Source: Mauremys mutica
Lineage: Eukaryota; Chordata; Testudines; Geoemydidae
Direction of reading: 5' to 3'
NCBI RefSeq assembly: GCF_020497125.1
Contig: NC_059073.1
Location: forward strand, 21,969,225-22,033,224
DNA length: 64,000 bases
Under the pieces are notes generated by a model. The model searched no databases. It saw only the letters and a program-made list of their open reading frames with translations, and was not told where the DNA came from. Both the position numbers and the translations under genes were made by a program. Shown here piece after piece: positions 44,406 to 54,890 of the stretch (positions are counted from its first letter, which is position 1; each line of letters opens with the position of its first letter).

Positions 44406-45400
44406 TGCTGTATATCCATGCTGTAAATTACAGACCCATGCATCATGTGTGTCCAGCTATCACACTTGCATTGTGCCTGCTAATCCAGGTCTTCTGAGGA
44501 CTACTTCTAAACAGCTTCAGCTCCGACCAATAGCCTACCGCACCAATGCACACACATTTAGAAACTGAAATTTACACATGGAATTACACAGATGCTACAA
44601 ATGTTACAGAGAACACTAATAGCCCAATTCAGAAGAATCACTAACAGCTGGCAACGCCCATTCACATATATTTTCCGAAGAGTTACCGGAAGACATCTTC
44701 ACCTACTATTTGTAGCCTGATACCACACCTCTCACACACGTTCAAAACTCCCTAAGGAGCTATATACAGTGCAATTTATGAAAGCCACACCAGTTCCAAT
44801 CATCAAAACACACAAGCACTTCGCCAAAGAACATGGTTGTTGGTTGTTCAGGACAAGGTGAACAGACATAGGCTTTGGGTCATGGCAGGAAGGTAGCAAC
44901 GGTTGAGAAAAGGAACCAAAGGGTGGAGTGTAGATGGGGTACTGAATGATTTAAACAGAGGCAATGGGGGGGGGCATGCAGGGTCATGTACCCCACTCCA
45001 GATTTGCTGCATGGCTTGTACTGAGCATTCTCATATGGACTGAGAATGCTCAATAACACTGTTGAATCGAATTAACCTCACTTTCCCCTCCCCTATATCG
45101 GCAGGCCTGGGTCATCTCTGGTTTAAATGCATATTTCTTTGTTTTTTAGGATTTGCATATGTAGGATATGTGGACCAGCAAATTAAGTCAGAGATAAGGA
45201 AGATTTTTTGAGGAAATGTTATAAGGCTGCGTTCACCAGCTGACACCCTCCCATAGCTGAGCAGGGTGTTGCAGAGAGTCAGGTTTATAAACCTCCTAAC
45301 AAGGAGATACCTATAACATTGGGGAGTCCTCAGTGAGCATACAGCAGACAGACCAAGCCACCTTCCCATAGCTCCGGGGGGCTGATGATCTCTTGGGGAC
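44406..45400. other. Non-coding stretch, no gene recognised
   Basis: The minus frame 45570-45112 overlaps a GC-rich transposon end and is not considered a gene. Confidence 0.4.
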
Positions 45401-45408
45401 CACTGGAG

Positions 45409-45665
45409 CAGGGCCGGCTTCATGAAGAGTGGGGCCCAATTTGAATACTCAGTGGTGGTCCAGCACTTCGGCAGCACTTTGGCAGCGGGGAGTCCGCTCC
45501 GGGTCTTCCACGGCACCAAAGGACCCCCCACCGCCAAAGCCCCGGAGCGGACCCCCGCCCTCGCCGCCAAAATGCTGCCGAAGCCCCAGAGCGGACTCCC
45601 CCCCCCCTTGCCACCAAAATGCCACCGAAGCCCAGGAGCGGACCCCCCCCCCCAACTGGGTGAGT
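45409..45665. mobile_element. hAT end with internal tandem repeats, 3'-truncated
   Basis: Starts CAGGGCCGGCTTCATGAAG, a terminus like that at 57110. From about 45529 three imperfect units of about 45-55 bp follow, each with GCCGAAGCCC- and GGAGCGGACCCCC-type blocks and GCCAAAATG. The other end and a second copy of the flank CACTGGAG are not found. Confidence 0.6.
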
Positions 45666-46449
45666 AAAAATATAAATAAATTAATTAATTAAAAAGACAC
45701 CTAAGGCATCAGAGACATTTAGCTGCAATGAAATTGTGTTTAAATTGATGAGTTAAATCCAGATAAGTGAGGAAATATGGAGCCAAGTGTGAAAATCCTA
45801 ACTCAAGTTGATGTTCTGGGTTTAACTCAAATAACTGCAAGAAAAAAGAAAAGCCTGGTGTCTTGTAAGTATTTTCAATCTGATATAACTTCAGCCTTCA
45901 TTATCTGAAAATTCAAGTGGAGATCAGCCACATAGAGTAACTTATCACCAAGTGTTTGATAGGCACAGTATACAGGAGTCATACATGATCCCATTTTATT
46001 TACTCAGAGGAGCTTCCACTCCCGTTTCAGGTCACTGTCTTCCAAGGAAGAAATATACCAGATCACAGTGGTAAAGAAAGTGCTGTCTCCAGGTGCAACA
46101 CTTTCTCATTGGTCAAGATACAGGCCCTCTTTTCCCTTTGTCTGCAGAGTGTCTTTTGGGCCATTTATTCATTTAAAAAGGGGAAGCTGGCCCAGAATTG
46201 CAACTGAAAAAAAAAAAAGGGCTCATCTGATTAATCACTGAAGAGTGTGTAACATTGTCTTAAGCTAGGAAAGCCCCTTGTTCAGTGCTCACCCCTCTTT
46301 AAGAGAGTGAAGAAACCAATCTCCAGGCAAACGGAATCTCTTGGATGTTTGTTTCCTCAGAAGTGTGGTTGAAAGGCCGTGGATGGGTCGCTGCACTATT
46401 GTTCAAAGATTAGGAATGGAGCAATGAAAATAGCTGGGTCATCCAGTCC

Positions 46450-46895
46450 CTCGCCTACCACCGAAGCAGCTCTCGTTTGAGTGCTTTGTCCAATCTAGCT
46501 TTAAAAGTCTTAAGCAACTGGGGCTCCACCCCTTCCCTTGGGAGCCTATTCCAGTCTAACGATAGAACTCACTGCTGGGAAGGGTTTGATATTCAGCCTA
46601 CATTTTCCTTTGCTCAATGTCATCCTGCTGCTTCATTCACCCCCTTGGATAACTCTAAACAATTCTCATCTCCTTACTATTCAGGTCCTTCATATACTTA
46701 TATAGTCACTCATAATTTAGCCAAGATACATATTTTAATGCTTTGTTCTTAAGCAAGGACCTTTCATGCTCCCCCCGCTTTCTGGATTTCCCTCCAATCC
46801 GTCACAATCTTTCTAGTAGGAAAGTGCCCAGAATTGAATGCAATATCCTGGGTGTAGGCTCAGAATACATACCATCCTCCTGGCCCATTAAGCAT
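46450..46895 (-). mobile_element. CR1 3' region, reverse orientation
   Basis: The plus strand reads TGGGGCTCCACCCCTTCCC, GGAGCCTATTCCAGT and AAAGTGCCCAGAATTG. This is the reverse complement of the CR1 RT-tail/3' UTR block (compare the plus-strand match near 3640-3960). Diverged. Confidence 0.62.
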
Positions 46896-46904
46896 TATTT
46901 GTAC

Positions 46905-46968
46905 TGTTGGAGCACCTAGTGGTCCCAGCCCCCATTGTGCTAGGCACTCAGAATTTACAAGCTAAGTA
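46905..46968 (-). repeat. SINE fragment (CORE/MIR-type, tail side)
   Basis: TTGGAGCACCTAGTGGTCCC and CATTGTGCTAGGCACTC. Confidence 0.5.
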
Positions 46969-47930
46969 ATTCAATGGCATATTTGTATAGGTAGCCATAG
47001 GGACAATCACTAGGGGCATGAGAGGGGACATTTCTCCCCACCCCCTCTTTTTTTGTTTTTGTTTGTTATCCTATTTATGACTCGCTCAAGAGGGCTGCAT
47101 AGTCTCTCATCACTTCTGCCCTCCCCTGGCCTTTATGTGCTTGTCCCAAATGTATGCAGGCAACATAGCATTGTCCTGGCTTTCTGTTGCCCTACCCCAT
47201 AGCTGTCTAATTCACTGTCCACCAGGTCACTTTTGGCATCCCTGTGTTTTCAAGCATCCACCTTCCACTTCTTCTTCTTTCATACGGCAAATAGTGGAAC
47301 AGCCAAAGCAACGACATGACTATGGTTGGCTCTTAAGGTCTCTTATCCAGTCCAGAGCAGAGGAGGTAGCCATACGAATGGCTGTGACACCTCCAGGATG
47401 AGCATAGTTTAGGCAATCGTCCACAATGTGTCTGACAGTTTGCACTATGCCACAGTTGCAGTTCGGTGATCTCCTCGCTATCTATCTATGGAGTAAGTAT
47501 GTGCATCTACCACATCAGGTTCGGTTACCATTTAGAGCTGTCTATATGCACCATGGGGAAGAGACGCCCAGCACATGCACAGTTGGACTGTTGGTTTGAT
47601 TTTTATTTGGTCGGTTGGCAGCCACCCAGGCTTCAGACTTATCTTCCACAAGGAGGGCTGTGGCATGAGACCAGAAGGGTTTTCTTAATTTTAGTCAGTA
47701 GCATGGTGGGGGGGGGCGTAATTCTAGGTCATGGTGGAGCAGTAGCATGACATTTGCCATGATTTTTGTGTACTCCCTAATGTCCCAGCATCTTCCAGTG
47801 TGTGACCTGATAGAGAGAAGGATGGAAGGAAGGAGCAGGTGACATGCTAAGGAGATTACATACACACTTACCCCTGGCACTTTTACAGGTTGAATTTCAG
47901 TAAGGGCCAGATTCCACCACTTTTGCTCAC
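46969..47930. other. Non-coding stretch, no gene recognised
   Basis: No domain in frames of up to 94 codons. Confidence 0.4.
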
Positions 47931-47934
47931 CCTG

Positions 47935-48010
47935 GGTCAGATCCTCAGCTAGTGTAAATTAGTGTAGCCTCATTGACTTCTATGGCGCTACACTGATTTA
48001 TGCCAACTAA
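47935..48010. repeat. Palindromic MITE-like repeat
   Basis: CAGATCCTCAGCTAGTGTAA and GATTTATGCCAACTAAAGAT arms around CATTGACTTCTATGG. A related arm occurs at 48655-48683. Confidence 0.45.
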
Positions 48011-49570
48011 AGATCTGTGCCATTGAAAAGCGACACACATCACAAGAAATCAATGAGACTGCTCAGAGTAAAATACAACCCCCCCACCCCCCCATTAAGG
48101 ATGGCAGAATTGGCCCTTCGTTACCTCATGCCTATATTTCATCACTGACTTTGACTCCGTTATTAATGGATCTGGTTTGTTAGATTCTCTCTCCCCTTAA
48201 AATAGCCTTAAACTCTGTTCTCTTTCCTGCTGCCCTAATCTTTAACCCACAAGTTTGTGAAGCTCACTGCTCCACGTCCACCACTGATTTTTTTTTGTCT
48301 TTATCCTCAGATCTTTGAGCAGTCCCCCCTCCCCCATGATGTCACACTGGCTCCTTACATTTTTCATTGTTGACACTGACAATGTGACATGATGCCACAC
48401 TTCCTGCTACATGGGGAAAGATAGGTCTTCTGATGCCAATCGGTTACACTAGATAGGAGATGCAACATTCCTCTGTGCAAATGTTTGACTAACCTTTCTC
48501 TTTGCCTAGCAGAATCCATATATCAACTCAGTAAACCACTGAGGGCGGGGGGGAACCACCTTGTGATTTCGGCTAATGAATTGTGAGAAGCTTCACTGAA
48601 AAACTCCAGGCCAAATCTAAATTGGAAAATATTCACTGAAGTCAAGAGCTATGCTGATTTACACCGGCTGAGGATCTGTGTGTAGCAGATCACATTCCCT
48701 GCACACCACTCTGTTATAGGACTAAGGTTTTCTACCATGGGGGTTTTCAGTCAGGCTGTGATTTGGTATCATGTTCAGTAACAGACTAACTAAGAGTGCA
48801 GATTGTTGGTATGTAAGAAATGATACATCATAGTCCAGTGGGATGAAACCCACAATGGTGCCTCCAGTGGATTTAGCTCAGGCCTTTCATTTATGAAGGA
48901 ACCTTGTGTTTTAATCAGCTGGACTTCACTCCACACTTCAAATGAATGTCTTAGTCTCAGCTTGATTGGCAGCCCCTCTGAAAAGGAGGCCTCTCGGGGA
49001 GTATGAAGGCAAAGAAAAGGTCCCTTCATGTCAACAAGCAGCAACCAAAGGGGGGAGGGTGGGAAACATGAAATGTGCGTGGCCTGAGGATATAAGTGAA
49101 ACTGCTGCTCCATCAACAGACCAGTAGCTGTGTTCATTCACAAACTGGTGTTTTGTGTGACACACCAATGGAATATAGATACGCCTGCACAGTACAGGCT
49201 AGAGATGGGCCCAACCCCAAACTCGGAATACGCTCGGCCTAATACCATTTGAAGAACAACTCATGCCATTTGGATGTCCTGTGCTAATAGAGAGAGAGAA
49301 ACCAGCCAGGGGAACAAGAAAGCAATTTTCCATCTATGCTGTGAGGATGGAGCTGTAGAACACATGGCAGGAGGAAGTTAACCCTTCTGGAGAATGTACT
49401 TTTTCAGGGTAACAAAAGACATTCATTGTATCTCGGTGCTTGTGATCAAGTCTCTCTACTTTATTGTTTTACAGACGTGGTTAGAAAGGTACAACTAGCT
49501 GCATCCAGAGAGCAGCAGAGGCAGTGACAGTCCCTGAGGGGGAAAAGGTAATTTAAATATTGGGCCTCAT
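48011..49570. other. Non-coding stretch, no gene recognised
   Basis: Nothing beyond short open frames. Confidence 0.4.
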
Positions 49571-49719
49571 GCTCATAAGGGGACAAGATCTATTTTCTGT
49601 TCTCTGCTCAGCTACAGACTTCTCCTGTGACCTCAGGCAAATCATGTTAATCTCAGTTTCCCCATTTTAAAATGGGGATGGTAATACTTCCTGATCTTGT
49701 GGTGCTTAGTTCGTTTTGG

Positions 49720-49927
49720 TGTAACCCACACACCTGCAGGGTGTGGTGTTCTGTCCCATCTAGTGACACTGAGACCGCTTAGAGAGAGAGAGATTAATGA
49801 GTCTGCTCTACAACCTTAGCCAAGAGCCAGTTGGCTTTTAGCTCATGCGGTAGAGGCTCATGCACTAAGCGCCAGAGGCCCCAGGTTCGATCCCACCCAC
49901 TGACGACCGGGGTCTGGCAGCGTTACA
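49720..49927 (+). mobile_element. Solo LTR of a tRNA-bearing miniature retrotransposon family
   Basis: 208 bp with inverted ends TGTAAC and GTTACA. Near the 5' end CACACACCTGCAGGGTGTG can fold. The 3' half holds a tRNA-like segment: TAGCTCATGCGG at 49839-49850 fits a polymerase III box A, and GGTTCGATCCC at 49884-49894 fits box B. Their starts are 45 bp apart, as in tRNA genes. GAGGCCCCAGGTTCGATCC is close to a tRNA-Ala T-arm region as I know it, although the T-stem pairing is mostly lost. The LTR at 57418 aligns from end to end. No clear target duplication flanks this copy. Confidence 0.75.
49839..49894 (+). promoter_or_regulatory. Putative internal polymerase III promoter (box A and box B) in the LTR
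   Basis: Box A-like TAGCTCATGCGG and box B-like GGTTCGATCCC at tRNA spacing. In the LTR at 57418 the same positions read TAGCTCATGCTG once the hAT is removed, and GGTTCAATCC. Whether polymerase III transcribes it is unknown. Confidence 0.5.
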
Positions 49928-50102
49928 GTGGCATGGAATCACCCCGTGGAGCGAGCCCCACACAAGGTGTGAGCACTACATAAGTGATGAAAGTCTGGCG
50001 TAAGTGGGACTTACATTCTGATTCGAGTTTGTGCAGGCATTCTGCACATGGATGAATTTCCTTCTAATGTTTGTAAAGCACTCTGAGAGCCTCAGCTAGA
50101 AG

Positions 50103-50673
50103 CAGAGGTGAAAGTAAGCCGGTACGGCGTACCGGCAAGAGCCAGTACACCGTGCCAGACTGCACCAGCTTCCACAGCAGGGATTTAAAGGGCTCTGGGC
50201 TCCCCACCGCAGCAGGCAGCCCAGAGCCCTTTAAATCCCACCCGTGGCTCCGGCAGCCGGGCTGGGGCCAGATTTAAAGGGCTCAGAGCTCCTGCGGCTG
50301 CAGGCAGCCCAGAGCCCTTTGAATCCTGCCCGCAGCTCAGGCGGCTGGGCTGAGGCCGGATTTAAAGGGCTCACAGCTCCCCGCAGTGGCAGGAGCTCCG
50401 GGCCCTTTAAATCCCGGCCCAACCCCCCAAAAAGGCTCGGGGTTCCCACAGCCGCGGGAGCTCTGGGACCCTTAATTTGACCCTGAGCCCCAGGGGCTCC
50501 CAGCCACCTCTGTAGCTGGGAGCCATGGGTTGATTTAAAGGCCCTGGGGCTCCCTGCCACAGCTGGTGCCCCATGGCCTTTAAATCTTGAGGCCACGTCT
50601 CTTCCGGATGAGGCCACGCCCCCCCAGGACTCCGGCAGTACCGGTAAGTCCTGTAAAGTTACTTTCACCCCCG
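50103..50673. mobile_element. hAT transposon with an internal palindromic tandem array
   Basis: 571 bp from CAGAGGTGAAAGTAAGCCGG to AAAGTTACTTTCACCCCCG. A perfect 8-bp duplication GCTAGAAG lies at 50095-50102 and 50674-50681. Inside, from about 50182, three units of about 80-95 bp each pair GATTTAAAGGGCTC with a GGGCCCTTTAAATCC- or GAGCCCTTTAAATCC-type block. The long frames across it are GC artefacts. Confidence 0.88.
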
Positions 50674-50714
50674 GCTAGAAGTCACCATATACATGAAAAA
50701 TATAGAATTATTGT

Positions 50715-50830
50715 TTGTAATCCCATAGTGCCTAAGAGGCCCAGACATGGAGCAGGACGCCATTGTGCTAGGTGCTGTTCCAACACAGAACAAAAATAAA
50801 AGACAGTCCCTACTACCAGCTATAGTTGAA
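50715..50830 (-). repeat. SINE fragment (CORE/MIR-type, tail side)
   Basis: AGTGCCTAAGAGGCCCAGAC, CATTGTGCTAGGTGCTGTTC and AAAGACAGTCCCTAC. Confidence 0.55.
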
Positions 50831-51067
50831 ATGGGCTCAAATCTGCACCCAAGGTACAAACACCCCTGAGTTTTGGATCTTTGAATATTGTTTTGAGTCT
50901 GGCCTTAATTATCATGCTATATACTGGTGGCTTGAAGAATTAGCACAGGGAGGGTATTTTACATACAGAGGGAATGCGGTCAAATGAAAGAAGGTGGGAA
51001 GTGTGGATGAACAAAAGGGGCATCAAGACTGGCGTCATCCGTGGAGCAGAAAATTAAAGGGAAACAT

Positions 51068-51170
51068 GATTCATAGATTCCAAGGCCAGAAGGGACTACT
51101 GTGATCATCAAGTCTGGCCTGCTGTATAACAAAGGCCATAAAACTCCCCCAGAATAATTCCTAGGAATGA
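51068..51170 (-). mobile_element. CR1-like 3'-end fragment
   Basis: The plus strand reads GATTCATAGATTCCAAGGCC, AGAAGGGACTACTGTGATCA and CAAGTCTGGCCTGCTGTATA, a reverse-oriented LINE tail subfamily different from 15498. Confidence 0.7.
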
Positions 51171-51328
51171 TAGGAAACAAGGTTTGCGATGTAGACAATA
51201 AGACCCCCTTGTCTGGAAAGTGTGTCTGTGGTATGCTGTCACAAATAGGTCAGAATGATGTTGGAACTGGCGTGCCCCCAAAATCAGCTGGCCTTGCTGT
51301 TCAGTGTACCACTCCATGCAAGGCTCCG

Positions 51329-51620
51329 GGCTTGTCTACATTACCTGCTGGATCAACGGGCAGCGATCAATCCAGCAGGGGTTGATTTATCGCATCTAGT
51401 CTAGATGCGATAAATTGAATACCAAGTGCTCTCCCGTCGACTCCGGTACTCCACCAGGGCGAAAGACACAGGCAGAGTTGATGGGAGAGCATCAGCCGTT
51501 GACTTGCCACAATGAAGACACCATGGTAAGTAGATCTAAGTACGTCGACTTCAGCTATGTTATTCACATAGCTGAAGTTGCGTAGCTTAGATCGATCCCC
51601 ACCCCAGTGTAGACCAGGCC
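51329..51620. mobile_element. Harbinger-type MITE, copy 1 of a pair
   Basis: 292 bp from GGGCTTGTCTACATTA to CAGTGTAGACCAGGCC. The internal arms GACTTCAGCTATG and CATAGCTGAAGTTGC are adjacent inverted repeats. CCCGTCGACTCCGGTACTCC also occurs in the 61265 copy. Flanks TCC and TCT are a possible 3-bp duplication. Confidence 0.78.
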
Positions 51621-51889
51621 TCTGACAGTGCAGAACAAAAGACCCAAAACAAGACACCACCCAAAACTGTGATGGGGGGGCTCCTGAAATAATGGGATAG
51701 CACATTCTGCTCATAACCAAACACAAATAGTATTTACCTAAACTTCATTTCAGGATTCATTAGTTTCCAATATCAATCATTTGTCAATATCAAATAATCA
51801 GAGTCAGGTAATCCCAGGTTTGTGTAGGATGATAAATTTCAGTCTACCAGTGACAAGCCACCGAAGATACTTATGTTACCCACCTCTGT

Positions 51890-52090
51890 GGTATCTGAGC
51901 ACACTGCAGTCAATGATTTCATCCTCACAACAGCTTTATGAGGCAGAGATGTATCATTACCCCCATTTTAGAGAATGGGAACTGAGGCACAGAGAGAATG
52001 ACTTGCCCAAGGTCATGCAGGAAGCCTGTAGCAGAGTCTGGAATTGAACCCAGGTCACCTGAGTCCAGTCCAGTGCAGTAACCATAAGAA
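51890..52090 (-). repeat. CORE/MIR-type SINE
   Basis: TATCATTACCCCCATTTTAG, GGGAACTGAGGCACAGAGAG, TGACTTGCCCAAGGTCATGC and TTGAACCCAGGTCACCTGAG; the box B-like end lies at about 52040 on the minus strand. Confidence 0.75.
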
Positions 52091-52242
52091 CGCTATGACC
52101 AGAGACCCCCATATATGATTATGGCCCCCATTCTCCTTTCTTTAAAAGGAGAAGAACTTCTTCATCTTATTAGCAACTGGACACTAAAATGCTAGTTTAC
52201 AGTGCTTGTTTATATATTTCAAAAGAGATTATCCCCCCAGTC

Positions 52243-52244
<2 letters not shown>

Positions 52245-52282
<38 letters not shown>
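52245..52282. repeat. (CA)n microsatellite
   Basis: An uninterrupted dinucleotide run of about 38 bp. Confidence 0.95.
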
Positions 52283-52284
<2 letters not shown>

Positions 52285-52599
52285 CTAAGGTTCCTATCAT
52301 AAGACTTGATGTGATATGATAACTTACTGGATTGACTTTGGTCCTGAAACCTTGACACAGCAATAAAACACAAGACTTGTGTAACATCTTTCAAACGGGC
52401 CATTCCCAAATGTTTTCATGCAAACGAGGTCCCAAACTCTCTACCAAACTTTAGAAGACAAGTCTGTGTCAAAAGGGGAAAGCAACATTCTTCAATTCAA
52501 CATTCAAGCAATTAGAATAGTGGGGAGGGAGGAGTCCATCCACTTGGGTTCTATTCCCTGCTTTGCCGTTGACCTGTTTTTATATTACCATGTTACCTA

Positions 52600-52855
52600 A
52601 TGGCCCCAAGCAATATCAGGGCCCCACTGTGCTAGGTGCTGTACAAACACACAGTGATAAACAGTCCCCACATTGAAATGCTTATAATCTAATTAGACAA
52701 GCCCATCAAAGGGGATGTTATCACCACCCAGTTTCACAGATGGGGAACTGAAGCACACAGAGATTAATAGTCTTGTCCAAGGTCACACAGGAAGTCTATG
52801 GTAGATCTGAAAATTGACCACAGTTCTCCTGAGTCATAATCCAGTGCCACAGCTG
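52600..52855 (-). repeat. CORE/MIR-type SINE, near full length
   Basis: Begins with the tail-side block (CCACTGTGCTAGGTGCTGTA, CAAACACACAGTGATAAAC), continues TTATCACCACCCAGTTTCAC, GGGAACTGAAGCACACAGAG and GTCCAAGGTCACACAGGAAG, and ends toward the head. It links the two separately scattered blocks as one family. Confidence 0.75.
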
Positions 52856-52897
52856 CAAACCCTAATTTTTTTTTTTAATAATTGGAGATATACCAAT

Positions 52898-53065
52898 CTC
52901 CTAGAACTGGAAGGGACCTTGAAAGGTCATCTAGTCCAGCCCCCTGCTTTCACTAGCAGGGCCAATTTTTGCCCCAGATCCCTAAGTGGCCCCCTCAAGG
53001 ATTGAACTCACAACCCTGGGTTTAGCAGGCCAATGCTCAAACCACTGAGCTATCCCTCCCCCCTA
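52898..53065 (-). mobile_element. CR1 3'-end fragment
   Basis: The plus strand reads CTCCTAGAACTGGAAGGGAC, GGTCATCTAGTCCAGCCCCC, GGATTGAACTCACAACCCTG and ACCACTGAGCTATCCCTCCC; reverse-oriented LINE 3' UTR. Confidence 0.75.
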
Positions 53066-53089
53066 CTTGGGAAGAACCCATCCTTCTTC

Positions 53090-53225
53090 CACAAGCCCTG
53101 TTGTGGAACCCTGGGCAAGCCACTTTATCTCTCTCATGTGATCTTCTTGTAAAAGAGGATAATTATATTTACCTTCCTTTGCAAACATTGTAGCTTTCTA
53201 CAGATTCGAGTATGATATGGGATTG
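53090..53225 (+). repeat. CORE/MIR-type SINE fragment
   Basis: TGGGCAAGCCACTTTATCTC, GTAAAAGAGGATAATTATA and GCAAACATTGTAGCTTTCTA. Confidence 0.5.
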
Positions 53226-53789
53226 ATCCTGTGCCATTAAACTCAATGGGATAACTGACTGATTTCCAGAGGAACAGGATCAAACCCTAGAAGAATTAAG
53301 TATGATTATTCCTACATAGCTAATAGGAAGCTTGGCTCCCTAGAACTACTTTCCGCAATCTCCTTGAGTGGAAGTCCCAAGTGTTCTACTAAAACACAAT
53401 CAAGATGAACTAACTATTCACAGATTATTAACTTTTGCTTTGGGTCTGCCTCACATAAGCAATTACTTTTGTAGCTTGATATGTTCCATCAACTCTTACA
53501 GATTTTCCGTTACCAACAGACCCCAGCACTCCATGGTATGGCTGGTATTGGTGAAGAATAATTCCTTTGCTATCGTTTCATCTATGCCTCTGGCTTATGT
53601 TCTGATGTCTTCTCTCAACTCTGACCCTTTATAAAGTTAAGGATGATTTGTGATATATGGATCCAAACCTGGGTTCAGATATGGAACCACCAATTCAAAA
53701 GAGGAATTTGGATGTGGGGTTTTGCTTTGAGCCTAACTAATTTCCATTTCTTCAGAATAAAAAAAAACCAAACAACAAAACACAAAAGT
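53226..53789. other. Non-coding stretch, no gene recognised
   Basis: Nothing named; a frame of 88 codons has no domain. Confidence 0.4.
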
Positions 53790-53797
53790 GTTTAAAC

Positions 53798-53967
53798 CAG
53801 TGGTGGGCAGCCTGCGGCCCGCAGCTCCCAGTGGCCACAGTTCGCTGTTCCAGGCCACTGGGAGCTGCGGGCGGCTGTGCCTGCAGACGGTCAATGTAAA
53901 CAAACGGTCTCGCAGCCCGGCAGCAGATTACCCTCACGGGCCACAGGACGCAGGTTGTCCATCACTG
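53798..53967. mobile_element. 170-bp hAT MITE
   Basis: CAGTGGTGGGCAGCCTGC and GCAGGTTGTCCATCACTG ends. The perfect 8-bp duplication GTTTAAAC (53790-53797, 53968-53975) is itself a palindrome. The internal arms GCAGCTCCCAGTGGCC and GGCCACTGGGAGCTGC can pair. The copy at 8063 is a truncated relative. Confidence 0.88.
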
Positions 53968-54464
53968 GTTTAAACACTGAAGACAAAGGCAAGGAGAATT
54001 TGCTACATTTTAATGTGTTACTATGGAGGTTGCCTCTCCATCACAACCATGGGGAGCATTTCTCTGAAAGCCTTTCAACTTTATAGGAGGTTAGCAAGTC
54101 AGAGCAAAACCGCCTGGACAGAGCTGTACATTGTATGTTTTGATTTCAAGTGTGCACTTATAATTAAACAGCACAATTATGCTTAATTTTACCCAAAACC
54201 ACACATTTCCGGGCGGTTAACCTCCTAGAGTAAAGGCGATACTACTGAAGTGAGTCAAATCTCTGCTGAGCTGAGTTGTGCTTTTGACTCAGTGGTCACA
54301 GTGTTAAAGCAGCTCAGTGAATTTTTAACCTAGCCTTTCCGTCATTCCCGTACAGGCCTGCCCTTAAAGACAAGAGGAGCTGCACTTGTGGATCGATGGC
54401 ATTGTTATGTTAACCACCTGCAAACCCTTTTGATTCTGATTAGCTTCTTCCTCCCAAACTCACA

Positions 54465-54890
54465 GGGCCGGATGGTCTGTGGTTAAGGCACAGGACTGGG
54501 AACCAGGAGAGCTACGGTTCTCTGCTGACTCTTCCACAAGCTTCCCTTCTAGGAAATGGGGATGAGCAGGCCCTTACTCCCGCTGTGCCTCAGTTTCCTC
54601 TGCAAAGTTCTTCTCAACCTCAGAGGTGTTGTACGGCATAATTAGAGTTGCCAAGTGTACTGAGGTTGCAAACCATTACCGTGAAAAGCTTGTGACTCCT
54701 ATTAGATTAGATTTGGAGACAAGCTCACAAGTTCTATCCTAGCAGTGACAAGGACTCTCCGGCCTTCTTCAAGTTGCACATTTAACTGCTCTGTGCCTCA
54801 GTGTCCCTCTCTGAAATGCAGGTAGCAATAATACTCGCCTATAAGACAGAGCTGTTGGGTGGCTTGTTTATAAAGCCATTTGAAGACTGA
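54465..54890 (+). repeat. Two SINE fragments, tRNA-like head and core
   Basis: 54465-54620 has a tRNA-like head, GGTCTGTGGTTAAGGCACAG and GAGAGCTACGGTTCTC, then TGTGCCTCAGTTTCCTCTGC. 54770-54890 has TTAACTGCTCTGTGCCTCAG, TCTGAAATGCAGGTAGCAAT and AAAGCCATTTGAAGACTG. Both are CORE/MIR-type. Confidence 0.55.

Larger units (their letters stand above)
49575..50090 (+). repeat. CORE/MIR-type SINE interrupted by a solo LTR
   Basis: The left part (49575-49719) reads CTCCTGTGACCTCAGGC, CTCAGTTTCCCCATTTT and AAATGGGGATGGTAATACTT. The right part (from about 49960) reads GTGTGAGCACTACATAAGTG. The LTR 49720-49927 separates them. Confidence 0.6.

Noticed and set aside
49831..49900. Functional tRNA gene
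   Set aside because: Box A and B are present, but acceptor and T-stem pairing are lost and the segment is embedded in an LTR with a second copy in the family.
49928..49960. Primer-binding site after the solo LTR
   Set aside because: TGGCATGGAATCACC begins TGG but does not resemble the PBS seen at 57995; no interior follows.
50231..50668. 145-codon minus-strand frame
   Set aside because: Lies wholly within the hAT 50103-50673 and reflects its tandem array.
52245..52282. Regulatory meaning of the CA run
   Set aside because: An ordinary microsatellite; nothing links it to a gene.
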